DNA from: Succinimonas amylolytica DSM 2873
Lineage (GTDB): Bacteria > Pseudomonadota > Gammaproteobacteria > Enterobacterales > Succinivibrionaceae
NCBI RefSeq assembly: GCF_000378405.1
Contig: NZ_KB899637.1
Location: 336,374-400,373 of the forward strand
Direction: 5' to 3'
DNA length: 64,000 bases
Part shown: piece after piece, positions 51,556 to 59,507 of the stretch
How the letters are laid out: each line of letters starts with the position of its first letter
Numbering within the stretch: the first letter of the stretch is position 1
Position numbers and translations under genes: made by a program
The notes under the pieces: model-generated
Told to the model about the DNA's origin: nothing
The model's input: only the letters and a program-made list of their open reading frames with translations
Database searches by the model: none

Positions 51556-52233
51556 AAGTTAACCTCCCCCAGACTTTCATGACTCCATTATTCTAACATG
51601 ATACAGATTTTTGATCCGTGATAGACGAATTTAAAAGAAGCATCTGTCAAATCTTTGCATTCTGCTATCCCCTTTAATGCCTGTACAGGGGGTGTTCAGC
51701 ACTTGTCTGACGCTGATTCACAAAGTATTAAACCGGAAAGCTTTTTATGTCATTGATTTTTACATTCTGTTATATCTCTCTCTTTCTCTCTCCAAAAATT
51801 TCTCCGGCCGTGAGCGCGCAGTCATACCGTCCTGATCTTCTGCCCTTTTTAAAGGGGGAGATTAGCTCCAGCTGTATTTACTTTCAGGATCCGGCCGTAT
51901 CCCCCCGGCTTTCCCCCGTATCATTCTTGCTGATATTTTCGGCTGGTATTTTTTAATCCTTATGATCTTCAGTGGTGTCTCTTGTTGCTCAAAATTTGTA
52001 CAGATACTGATAAACAAAGGGCTTGCGGCATGGTGGTAATGAAAATCTTTATTAGTTTTTGCTAATTCTGGTTAACAGGTGCTAACAAAAGTGTTATCTT
52101 TGTCGCGTTTTTTTTGCCGGTGTTCTTGCCGGGAGAAACTGTGTCATGGATTTTTTGTGAGAAAACTGCAGTTCATCTGACATGGTCCCGAACGGAAGCT
52201 GGCAGTGCCGTTTTGTTTGGAGATTAAGACGTT
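51556..52233. other. Intergenic region between the ATPase paralogue and the TonB-receptor remnant
   Basis: About 680 bp with no convincing gene. A rightward frame at 51747-51956 is rich in Ser/Phe/Leu with no ribosome site and is rejected. The distal part carries the TAACAGG-type boxes described separately. Confidence 0.45.
52073..52096. promoter_or_regulatory. TAACAGG-type operator upstream of the TonB-receptor remnant
   Basis: TAACAGG (52073-52079) is followed 10 bp later by TAACA (52083-52087) and the inverted TGTTA (52092-52096). These are the same words as in the array before the metal ATPase operon at 11503. Shared control by one regulator is inferred. Confidence 0.6.
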
Positions 52234-52823
52234 ATGTTCGGGAATTCAAAAACCTTTAGATTTGTTATGACGACACTGGCCGCCTCCGTGGCGGTATCTG
52301 CCGGCGCTGACGAAGGTGCGGAGCAGTATGATTTTGAGCTGGATACCATAAGTGTTACTGCTAACAAATACAGTCAGAATATGGTTTCTCTGAGCGGTCA
52401 GGCAGCAGCACGCTGAGGGCGGAAACCGCCTTTACCGCCCATTTCCCGGTATATGATGAATCGGGAGATCTCCGCTATTCAGATGTGGCGCAGGTGATTG
52501 CCGGATGCGACAGAAACCTTGACGGAGGGATTTATCTGAATGGACAGCTTTTTTATGATCGCTATAGTTCATACCGTGATGATTATGGCCTGACTTTTGC
52601 CCTGAGCCAGAAATATTTTAATGATTCTCTGAATGTTGGCATAAACGCTCTTTACGGCCGTGAGAATGAGCATTCGGTGGAAGTGTTTGCCGAATATGCC
52701 GTCAGCGACAGTCTGAGCATGAATATCAGGGGGTACTGGATAGGGGGCGGCCCCGCCTACGGAATGTACCGGTCCTACGACCGTAACGATTATGCGGAGC
52801 TCGGCTTTAAATACTATCTCTAG
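52234..52823 (+). pseudogene. TonB-dependent outer-membrane receptor remnant (internal deletion and frameshift)
   Basis: The 5' part (52234-52416) encodes a signal peptide (FVMTTLAASVAVSAGA) followed by the start of a TonB box/plug (YDFELDTISVTANKYSQN), then stops. From about 52398 the next frame continues STLRAETAFTAHFPVYDESG and runs to 52823 as alternating beta-strand sequence (GIYLNGQLFYDRYSSY, SLSMNIRGYWIGGGPAYG) ending in GFKYYL, like the C-terminal strands of an outer-membrane barrel. About 200 codons are present where a receptor has 600-900. Plug and most of the barrel are missing, so it cannot function. It is preceded by the TAACAGG-type boxes. Confidence 0.75.
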
Positions 52824-52840
52824 GCAGGCGCATTTTTTCA

Positions 52841-52865
52841 GGCGCTTTTTTCACGCCGCTTTTTT
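52841..52865 (+). terminator. Weak hairpin-T-tract after the receptor remnant
   Basis: GGCG (52841-52844) and CGCC (52854-52857) form a short stem followed by GCTTTTTT. Similar AGGCGC-TTTTTT words repeat just upstream. The stem is short. Confidence 0.4.
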
Positions 52866-53226
52866 CAGGTTTCATGCAGCTTCTTTTCAGGCATTCCTCT
52901 GGCTGGAATCATCTCAGCTGTTTTTCTCTTAGGACGTGCCGGAGATTCCGGTTTCCGGTCAGGATCTGCTCTGAGACCGGGCCGGTTCTTATCCTGAAAT
53001 CCTGAATGCTGCGTGATATGCCAAATTTCTTCTGAAAGCCAGGTGAAACCGCCAGGAAACAGGATAAAATGCTATGAGGATCTGTTCGCGAACCATGAAT
53101 TTTTGGGCCATGACTGAAGGCTTCCTGTGCAGCATTCAGTATACAGCGCCCCTCGCGGCACCGGAATGCGGTTTTGCTAAGGCGCAGCATTTTTCCGGAG
53201 CGGCGTTTTTACACGGAGGATTAAAC
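52866..53226. other. Intergenic region upstream of the NIF3-like gene
   Basis: No gene is recognised here. The NIF3-like frame stays open upstream to 53074, but the sequence there has no NIF3 character and the strong GGAGG site lies at 53216-53220. The promoter is not obvious. Confidence 0.45.
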
Positions 53227-54030
53227 ATGACTGGTTTTTGCAGCACGGACGCCGGGACTTCCGTATCCGGTGCGGGCGGTGTTTCTCTTCAGGAGGTGGC
53301 GGCCTTTATAGCCGAGTATCTCCGGATTCCGGAGTTCCCGGATCCGAGCTATAACGGACTTCAGGTGGAGGGGGAACGCTCCCGGGTTTCCCGGATTGTC
53401 ACTGGGGTAACCGCAAATGTTGCGCTTTTTGAGGAGGCGCGATCCCGGGGGGCCGATCTGGTCATGACCCATCACGGGCTGTTCTGGAAGGGGGGCGATC
53501 CCCGCATTACCGGAGTTCTGGCACGCCGGGTACGGACACTTTCGGGAATGTCTCTCATCGCCTGTCACCTCCCTCTGGATGCGCATCCGGAAATCGGCAA
53601 CAACGTTCTTCTGGTAAAAATGCTGGGAGCGAAAAATCTGGGATATCTCACCGGCAGGCCTCAGGGAATCACTGTTCTGGCGGAATTTGACACTCCGGCG
53701 CATCCGGAGGCGCTCCGGAGGCTTATTTCGCAGGAGCTCGGCCGGGAGCCCCTGGTCATGGGCCCCGCAGACAGACCGGTCAGAAAAATCGCTGTCTGTT
53801 CCGGAGGCGGCGGTTTTGTGCTGGAGGAAGCCCTGCCTCCGGATCTGGACGCGCTTCTTACCGGAGAGGTTCACGAGCAGCATTTTCACCTGGCCCGGGA
53901 GCTGGGCATCACCGTTTTTGCCGCCGGCCATCATGCTACGGAAAAATGCGGCATCAGGGCTCTTGGAGATGTGGTGGCCTCCCGTTTCGGAATCACGGCC
54001 GAATTTGTTGATATTCCGAGTCCGCTCTAG
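53227..54030 (+). CDS. NIF3/YbgI family metal-binding protein
   Basis: A 267-aa NIF3-like protein. The dinuclear metal ligands are visible: MTHHGLFWKG (two His), CHLPLDAHPEIGNN (Asp), and AAGHHATEKCG near the C-terminus (His and Glu). GEVHEQHFHLARE is also conserved. Members are often annotated as GTP cyclohydrolase 1 type 2 homologues, but that activity is not established for most; E. coli YbgI is of uncertain function. The ATG at 53227 is fixed by a GGAGG site 6 bp upstream. It is a single gene before folC. Confidence 0.92.
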   Translation: MTGFCSTDAGTSVSGAGGVSLQEVAAFIAEYLRIPEFPDPSYNGLQVEGERSRVSRIVTGVTANVALFEEARSRGADLVMTHHGLFWKGGDPRITGVLARRVRTLSGMSLIACHLPLDAHPEIGNNVLLVKMLGAKNLGYLTGRPQGITVLAEFDTPAHPEALRRLISQELGREPLVMGPADRPVRKIAVCSGGGGFVLEEALPPDLDALLTGEVHEQHFHLARELGITVFAAGHHATEKCGIRALGDVVASRFGITAEFVDIPSPL

Positions 54031-54148
54031 TGCTTTACCGGGATCTGCGGCATTCTGACCGCTCCCCTGCGGCGTAATTTCAGACTCCCGGCTTCCGGTT
54101 TCGGCCGGGGGCCGAACGGGCCTCCGGATTCCCGGCTGGGTTTTTTAT

Positions 54149-54184
54149 TTGCCTGATGGAGTTTTTCTGGCAGTCCTGTATAAT
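54149..54184 (+). promoter_or_regulatory. Putative promoter of folC-dedD
   Basis: A perfect TATAAT lies at 54179-54184, about 54 bp before the folC start. No good -35 box stands at the usual distance; TTGCCT at 54149 is too far. GCAC-TCG-GTGC just after it could form a small hairpin at the start of the message. Confidence 0.45.
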
Positions 54185-54237
54185 GCACTCGGTGCATTTT
54201 GAAGGGATTTCTTTTTTTACAGAGAAGGTAGCAGCTG

Positions 54238-55572
54238 ATGATGAGCGGAACCATGCCTGCCCCCAGTATTGAAGCCTGGCAGGAATATCTTGGTAAGGTC
54301 AATCCGAATGTAATTAAGCTCGGTCTGGAAAGGGTGCGGCATGTGGCTGCCGTGCTGGGCGTGGATACTGTGGGCGAGGATGTCAGGGTTGTTACCGTGG
54401 CCGGCACTAACGGCAAGGGATCCACTGCCGCCATGCTGGCCGCCATTCTGGAAAACGCCGGCTATCGTACCGGTCTCTATACTTCCCCCCATATCAGAAC
54501 CTTTAATGAGCGGATCGTCTACGGCGGGGTCATGGCTTCTGACGATGATCTTATCGAAGCCTTCGAAGCCGTATATACCGCCATGGATGACGATCATGAG
54601 CTGACATTCTTTGAATTCACCACGCTGGCGGCCCTGTATATTTTCCGAAACCGGCTCTGTAACGTGCTGGTGCTGGAGGTCGGACTGGGCGGCCGGCTGG
54701 ATGCGGTCAATATTCTGGATGCCGATATTGCCCTGATTCCCAGTATCGGTCTGGATCACTGCCAGATACTGGGCAGCACCCTGAAGGAAATTGCCTATGA
54801 AAAGGCCGGCATTATCAAGGATCATACGGTAGCGGTGGTTACCGGGGAGCTTCCCGAGGTCTGCCGGAATGAGATTGGCTCCCAGGCGGCACAGCACGAG
54901 GCGGCGCTCCATATCGTCGGAAAGAATCTTAAGATCCGCACTGTCGATGCCACTCATTTTGATTTCCTGGCTCCTATCGAAATACTGAATCTGGAGGTTC
55001 CCGCACTGCCGCTGATAAATGCTCCGCTGTCGGTGGCGGCTGCTTTGCTGCTCAGGCTGGTGTTTAAATTCGGCATTTCGGACTCCGATATCCGGGCAGG
55101 ACTCCGCAATGCCACGCTGCACGGCCGGCTGGAGAAAATCTCCGCCAGTCCGGACGTGCTTATTGATGTGGCCCACAATCCCCCGGCCGCCCGTTATCTC
55201 GCCCGGTATCTTAATCTGAATTCCAGACCCCGCAATGCCGTAATCGGGATGCTGAAGGACAAGGATATTGAAAACACGCTGAGGGAATACACGGATCTGA
55301 ACCTCTTCGAGCATTATTATGTATGTTCTCTGCCCGGAGAACGCGGCGCCCAGGGATATCTTCTGGAGGATAAGCTTACGGCACTGGGAATTCCCCGGTA
55401 CCGGATACAGACCTTCGATACAGCCGCCCAGGCTTACAGGGCCGCTCTGGCAGAGCTTCCTGTGGACAGTGAGCTTCTGGTGACCGGATCCTTCATTACC
55501 GTGGAGGAGGTTCTGAAAAGCATTGATGAAAATCAGGTCTGGCATGCGGCAGGAAAGCAGGAGGTAGCTTAA
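54238..55572 (+). CDS. folC: Bifunctional folylpolyglutamate / dihydrofolate synthase
   Basis: A 444-aa Mur-ligase-family enzyme. The P-loop is AGTNGKGST at residues 55-63, followed by YTSPHIRTFNERI, the metal-binding ITSIGLDH-like segment (IPSIGLDHCQILG), YEKAGI, and the C-lobe DVAHNPPAA. It adds glutamate to dihydropteroate and extends the tail of reduced folates in the cytoplasm. Two adjacent ATG codons (54238 and 54241) are equally served by the AGAAGG-type site. The stop overlaps the dedD ATG (TAATG). The folC-dedD order is conserved in enteric gammaproteobacteria. Confidence 0.95.
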   Translation: MMSGTMPAPSIEAWQEYLGKVNPNVIKLGLERVRHVAAVLGVDTVGEDVRVVTVAGTNGKGSTAAMLAAILENAGYRTGLYTSPHIRTFNERIVYGGVMASDDDLIEAFEAVYTAMDDDHELTFFEFTTLAALYIFRNRLCNVLVLEVGLGGRLDAVNILDADIALIPSIGLDHCQILGSTLKEIAYEKAGIIKDHTVAVVTGELPEVCRNEIGSQAAQHEAALHIVGKNLKIRTVDATHFDFLAPIEILNLEVPALPLINAPLSVAAALLLRLVFKFGISDSDIRAGLRNATLHGRLEKISASPDVLIDVAHNPPAARYLARYLNLNSRPRNAVIGMLKDKDIENTLREYTDLNLFEHYYVCSLPGERGAQGYLLEDKLTALGIPRYRIQTFDTAAQAYRAALAELPVDSELLVTGSFITVEEVLKSIDENQVWHAAGKQEVA

Positions 55573-56633
55573 TGTCAAACAAAATAGCCAAGGTTGTCAT
55601 TGGTTTTTTGGTAATTACCGGTGCCACTGCCTATATCCTTCCGATTCTGTATCCTGATGACGGTCAGGATCCCCTCCCGCTGGATGTAAGAGCGGCTTAT
55701 ATCAGAAGTCAGTCGGCAGCTGCCACCCATACCGCTGCTGCCGCAAAAGGAGAGCAGGGGAAGGACGATGATGACGGCAATTTGTCTGATACCGAGTTTG
55801 CCGGTAATGAGCCTCTGGGCTATATGGATGGTGAAGAGGATGGCTACGGGGGCCTCCTGGACGAGAACGGAGCTCCGGCCCCGGCCGACAGCAGTGGGAA
55901 CCGGGTGGTTTCCGGCGTGGTGGTTGGCGGGGATGCTGAAAGCTCCCGCTCCGGTTTTGTAAATAACCCCACTGCTACCGGATCCACTCCGGCTGAGGCG
56001 GCCCGGGCTCACAAGGAAAACCGGGAAAGAGATCTGGCTCTGAGAGTGGAAAGAGATCGTCAGGCCCGGGAGCAAAGTCTTCTGGAGGCCCAGAAGAAGG
56101 CTGAGCAGGATCGCCTGAAGCAGGAGGCCCAGAAAAAGGCCGAGCAGGATCGCCTGAAGCAGGAGGCCCAGAAGAAGGCCGAGCAGGATCGCCTGAAGCA
56201 GGAGGCCCAGAAGAAGGCCGAGCAGGATCGCCTGAAGCAGGAGGCCCAGAAGAAGGCCGAGCAGGATCGCCTGAAGCAGGAGGCCCAGAAGAAGGCCGAG
56301 CAGGATCGCCTGAAGCAGGAAGCTCAGAAGAAGGCTGAACAGGAGAAAAGGGCCGCTCCGGCAAAGGGCGGGGATGCCATTCCCGGAGGCCGGTATCTTC
56401 AGATCGGCGTGTTCAGTACCATGGCTCAGGCCGAGGCAGCGAGACAGCGTCTTAAGAATCAGAAGATCCGGATCAGCAAGGACAGTTCCATAAAGCCGGG
56501 GTTCGGCTACAAGATTGATACCGTGTCCCGTCCCGGACAGTATGTCCTTCTGGTGGGACCGACCACCGGAGACAAGGTGCTTAATGAAATCAAGCCCCTG
56601 GTGGGCAGCGGCTCCTTTGTGGTTTCGCGTTAG
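55572..56633 (+). CDS. dedD: DedD-like SPOR-domain cell division protein with 13-residue repeats
   Basis: A 353-aa inner-membrane protein. One N-terminal helix (VVIGFLVITGATAYILPIL) anchors it, followed by an acidic periplasmic linker. From residue about 173, six identical copies of AQKKAEQDRLKQE and a partial seventh form a TolA-like helical rod. The last 75 residues are a SPOR domain (YLQIGVFSTMAQAEAARQRL, then YVLLVGPTTG), which binds denuded peptidoglycan at the division septum. The rod-like repeat makes it longer than E. coli DedD (220 aa). It is translationally coupled to folC. Family assignment rests on SPOR plus location. A hairpin terminator follows. Confidence 0.9.
   Translation: MSNKIAKVVIGFLVITGATAYILPILYPDDGQDPLPLDVRAAYIRSQSAAATHTAAAAKGEQGKDDDDGNLSDTEFAGNEPLGYMDGEEDGYGGLLDENGAPAPADSSGNRVVSGVVVGGDAESSRSGFVNNPTATGSTPAEAARAHKENRERDLALRVERDRQAREQSLLEAQKKAEQDRLKQEAQKKAEQDRLKQEAQKKAEQDRLKQEAQKKAEQDRLKQEAQKKAEQDRLKQEAQKKAEQDRLKQEAQKKAEQEKRAAPAKGGDAIPGGRYLQIGVFSTMAQAEAARQRLKNQKIRISKDSSIKPGFGYKIDTVSRPGQYVLLVGPTTGDKVLNEIKPLVGSGSFVVSR
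56088..56342 (+). repeat. 39-bp tandem repeat inside dedD
   Basis: Six near-identical 39-bp units start at 56088, each encoding AQKKAEQDRLKQE, with a truncated seventh from 56322. Unit differences are single synonymous bases (for example GCT/GCC, AAG/AAA). The length is a multiple of three, so copy-number change would keep the frame. Confidence 0.95.
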
Positions 56634-56672
56634 AGTGAGTACTTAAGAGTTCTCAGGGGCTTTCATGAAAAG

Positions 56673-56700
56673 AGACCGGAAGGAGACTTCCGGTCTTTCC
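56673..56700 (+). terminator. Hairpin after dedD
   Basis: AGACCGGAAG (56673-56682) pairs perfectly with CTTCCGGTCT (56687-56696) over a GAGA tetraloop. TTCC follows, so the T-tract is poor, but the stem is strong. Confidence 0.7.
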
Positions 56701-56817
56701 TGTTACTGGAGGACTGTTTATGCCGCAGCGGACGGAAGGCTCAGCGTCTTCCTTCGTCTCCCCTAAAAGCTGTGAACGGCCCTTTACGGGATTTCCGTCA
56801 TGCGGGGCCTCGCTCTC

Positions 56818-57456
56818 CTAGCCTTCCATACTGTCCTTCAGCCGGTTAAACATGTCGCACCCCTCCAGATCTCCCAGATGGCAGCTTTTGCCGTAATAGT
56901 GTTTTGCCTGCCGGAGATCCGGATCCACTCCGTTGCCCCTGTAGTAGATGGTGCCTGCCGCGTAGCAGCCGCTGCCGTCTCTCAGGTTGCAGGATTTTTC
57001 AAAAAGCTGCTTTGCTTCCTGGTAGTCCTGTTCGGTTTCGCTGTTTCCGGTAAAGTAGATAAGCCCCAGATCGAAGCAGCCGTGGCTGTTGTCAAGGTAG
57101 CAGGACTTTTCAAAAAGCTCCATAGCCTGCCGGAGATCCTGGCCGTCTACGCCTTCCCGTCCTTCGGAATGAAGAATTCCCAGGGCCCAGCACCCCTGGC
57201 CGTTTTCCTGAGAGCAGGCTTTTTCAAAATAATCTCGGGCAGACCGGTATTTATTCTCCTCATAGGCCAGGTGCCCGAGAGCATAGCATTTACTGCCGTT
57301 ACCGGAATAGCACTGCTCTTCAAAGGAACGGAAATCCTGAAATCCGGTAGCTGCGTCCGGGGCCGGGAGTCTGATATCAGAGGCCGGTGCGGCGGTGCTG
57401 GCTGTTAGTGACAGCAAGACTGCCAGCGAAGATAAAAGAGAAAACTGTCTGAACAT
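56818..57456 (-). CDS. Secreted Cys-rich Sel1-repeat protein (HcpA-like), 212 aa
   Basis: ATG 57456 is fixed by a GGAGGG site 6 bp upstream; the frame also reads 12 codons further up. Residues 1-26 are a signal peptide (LLSSLAVLLSLTASTAAPA). The remainder is a run of about four to five Sel1-like helical repeats. Each contains a Cys pair (CYSGNGSKCYALG, CSQENGQGCWALG, CYLDNSHGCFDLG, CNLRDGSGCYAAG, CHLGDLEGC), as in the Helicobacter cysteine-rich proteins, where the pair forms a disulfide within each repeat. The protein is likely periplasmic. A second protein of this type lies at 58092. Specific partners are unknown. Confidence 0.88.
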   Translation of the reverse strand: MFRQFSLLSSLAVLLSLTASTAAPASDIRLPAPDAATGFQDFRSFEEQCYSGNGSKCYALGHLAYEENKYRSARDYFEKACSQENGQGCWALGILHSEGREGVDGQDLRQAMELFEKSCYLDNSHGCFDLGLIYFTGNSETEQDYQEAKQLFEKSCNLRDGSGCYAAGTIYYRGNGVDPDLRQAKHYYGKSCHLGDLEGCDMFNRLKDSMEG

Positions 57457-58091
57457 AATACCCTCCTGGAATGTCCGTTCTTCGGATTTCAAAAGAAAAG
57501 CCGGTTCTGTCTGTGGTGCGCTGTTCTGTCCGGGGCTGTATCTGCAGTTTCAGCGGAAAATTTCAGCCGCTTCTTTCGGATTCTGAACCGGGACACTGTT
57601 ACTACCGGCTCTGCAGCACTGACACCGGTAAAACGCCTGAAATCTGAAAAGGTTACAGAGGCTCCGGGACCGCCGGCAGTGTGCCAGACCAGAGAGCAGC
57701 CGGATACCAGAATACTGGAGCCAGGAAACAGACAGTAAAGCTGGCGGTTTTCGGGACATTTTATAAAGGCAGGGACACCAGGCAGACCTCAGGAAAAAGA
57801 AGGGGCGGAAACCAGAACAGGAGGGATGATCCTGCTGAACCTGGCAAGTTGTAGTTTACAGTTTTTCCTCTTTGTGAAAGAATTCCTGCACCTGAGGGAA
57901 TCCCTTTTTCTTCTTTTTGCGGAACCGGCTCCCGGCATGTTTTCCGGCACATATTCTTAAAGGATCATGAAAGCAGTGATTCCCTGATACCGGAGTCTGG
58001 CGGCAGAGTATTCCGGGAGTCCGGATGGTGTCAGGATTAGGAGCAGTGCCTGCCTGACGGTGCTTATTGCGGAATTCTGCCAGTATTAATA
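57457..58091. other. Intergenic region between the two divergent Sel1-repeat genes
   Basis: About 635 bp between divergent genes. It must contain both promoters, but no strong -35/-10 pair stands out. A poly-pyrimidine stretch with GGGAATCCC is near 57897-57905. Short frames on the minus strand (57550-57952) have no coding character. Confidence 0.45.
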
Positions 58092-58838
58092 ATGGAGAAC
58101 AGTCTTTTGAAAATTATCCTGAAGTTTTTGATACTGATCGTGTGCGCGCTGGTATTTGCCGAGGTCAGTATGTTTTATGACAATAATTACAGCCCGGAGG
58201 CCAAAGCCCTGAAAAGGCTTGAGGAAAGCTGTGATCAGAAGGACGCTGCAGCCTGTCTGGAGCTGGGAGATAAATACAGACACAGGTCTTCCCGCCTTAG
58301 TGCTGACGTTCTCGAGAAGGTGTATGCGTACGTTCGGAAGGCCTGCGAATACGGCAGCGGCGAGGGCTGTGTCAGAATCGGGGCGCGATACCGTGTGGGA
58401 GATGAGCTTCCCCAGGATTTTAATCTGGCGCGGGAGTATCTTCAGAAAGGCTGCGATACCGGCGCTCCGGACGGCTGTGCCGTTCTTGGCCATCTGTATA
58501 TGAACGGAGACGGGGTGCCCCGGGAGCCGGAGACGGCCCGCAGGTATTATCAGAAATCCTGTGATGGGGGGAGCGGACTGGGATGCTATTCTCTGGGGCG
58601 GATTTACCTCGCAAATGATTTCGATGACGCCGGTATCAGCATTAAGGATCTGTTTCTGAAGGCCTGTGCCTCTCAGATTCTGGATTCCTGCGAGATTGTG
58701 CGAAAACTTGCTGAAGAGGAGCGTTTTATGAAGCAGGAGCCGCAGCTTTCCGGCTCCTCTGAAAACGTAGCGGACAGTGCCGGCGGTTCTGACAGGGAAG
58801 CTGCTCAGGATGCTTTAGAAGGGAGCAAGGACAAATGA
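58092..58838 (+). CDS. Membrane-anchored Cys-rich Sel1-repeat protein, 248 aa
   Basis: A single N-terminal hydrophobic segment ([20 protein letters not shown]) without a clear cleavage site suggests a membrane anchor. Four to five Sel1-like repeats with paired Cys follow ([52 protein letters not shown]), then a short C-terminal acidic tail. It is the same architecture as the protein at 56818, but divergently transcribed. Its stop overlaps the pdxH ATG by four bases (ATGA), so the two genes are coupled. The ribosome site is weak. Confidence 0.87.
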   Translation: MENSLLKIILKFLILIVCALVFAEVSMFYDNNYSPEAKALKRLEESCDQKDAAACLELGDKYRHRSSRLSADVLEKVYAYVRKACEYGSGEGCVRIGARYRVGDELPQDFNLAREYLQKGCDTGAPDGCAVLGHLYMNGDGVPREPETARRYYQKSCDGGSGLGCYSLGRIYLANDFDDAGISIKDLFLKACASQILDSCEIVRKLAEEERFMKQEPQLSGSSENVADSAGGSDREAAQDALEGSKDK

Positions 58839-59476
58839 TTGACGTATCAGGGCTGAGAAGAGTTTATGCCGAGGGCGGGCTTTCCCGGGAGGATCTTACC
58901 GGGGAACCCATGGATCTGTTCGAAAAATGGCTCCGGCAGGCCATTGATTCCGGAATGCCGGATCCTACCGGCATGGTGGTAAGTACCGTGGACGGGGAGG
59001 GGCAGCCCTCCAGCAGAATGGTGCTGCTTAAAAACTATGACCGGAAAAGCCTGGTGTTTTTCACCAACTACGGTTCCCGGAAAGCCTTGCAGCTTCTTAA
59101 CAATCCCCGGGTGGCGATACTTTTTCCCTGGTTTATGCTGGAGCGGCAGGTGGCCTTTCTGGGACATGCCGAAAAGCTTACCCCTGTTGAAGTGGTGAAG
59201 TATTTCACCTCCCGTCCCCGGGATTCCCAGATCGGCGCCTGGACGTCGCACCAGTCTTCCAGAATCAGTGCCCGGGCTGCGCTGGAAAGCAAGTTCATGG
59301 AGCTTAAGCAGAAGTTCAGCAAGGGGGAGATTCCGGTGCCTACCTTCTGGGGCGGTTTTCGGGTTTTCTTTCATAGCGTGGAATTCTGGCAGGGGAGACC
59401 CAGCAGACTGCATGACCGTTTCATCTATGAAAGAAACGCTGCCGGCGGCTGGGATATCAGCAGACTGGCCCCGTAG
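58835..59476 (+). CDS. pdxH: Pyridoxine/pyridoxamine 5'-phosphate oxidase
   Basis: A 213-aa FMN enzyme making pyridoxal 5'-phosphate. Family blocks are intact: [10 protein letters not shown] and [13 protein letters not shown] (FMN/phosphate binding), [23 protein letters not shown] and the C-terminal signature [16 protein letters not shown]. The length matches E. coli PdxH (218 aa). It overlaps the upstream Sel1-repeat gene by ATGA. PLP produced here is the cofactor of MetY and CysK in this window. It is convergent with the TraG-like gene. Confidence 0.96.
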   Translation: MIDVSGLRRVYAEGGLSREDLTGEPMDLFEKWLRQAIDSGMPDPTGMVVSTVDGEGQPSSRMVLLKNYDRKSLVFFTNYGSRKALQLLNNPRVAILFPWFMLERQVAFLGHAEKLTPVEVVKYFTSRPRDSQIGAWTSHQSSRISARAALESKFMELKQKFSKGEIPVPTFWGGFRVFFHSVEFWQGRPSRLHDRFIYERNAAGGWDISRLAP

Positions 59477-59507
59477 GCTTCTGCCGAAAGAGCCTTTCGC
59501 TTTTCTT

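Noticed and set aside
53074-53226. N-terminal extension of the NIF3-like protein
   Set aside because: Strong GGAGG site at 53216-53220 before ATG 53227, and the upstream residues show no similarity to the NIF3 family.
56088-56342. Regular repeats as a CRISPR array
   Set aside because: The units abut without spacers, are in frame, and encode a helical rod between a membrane anchor and a SPOR domain.
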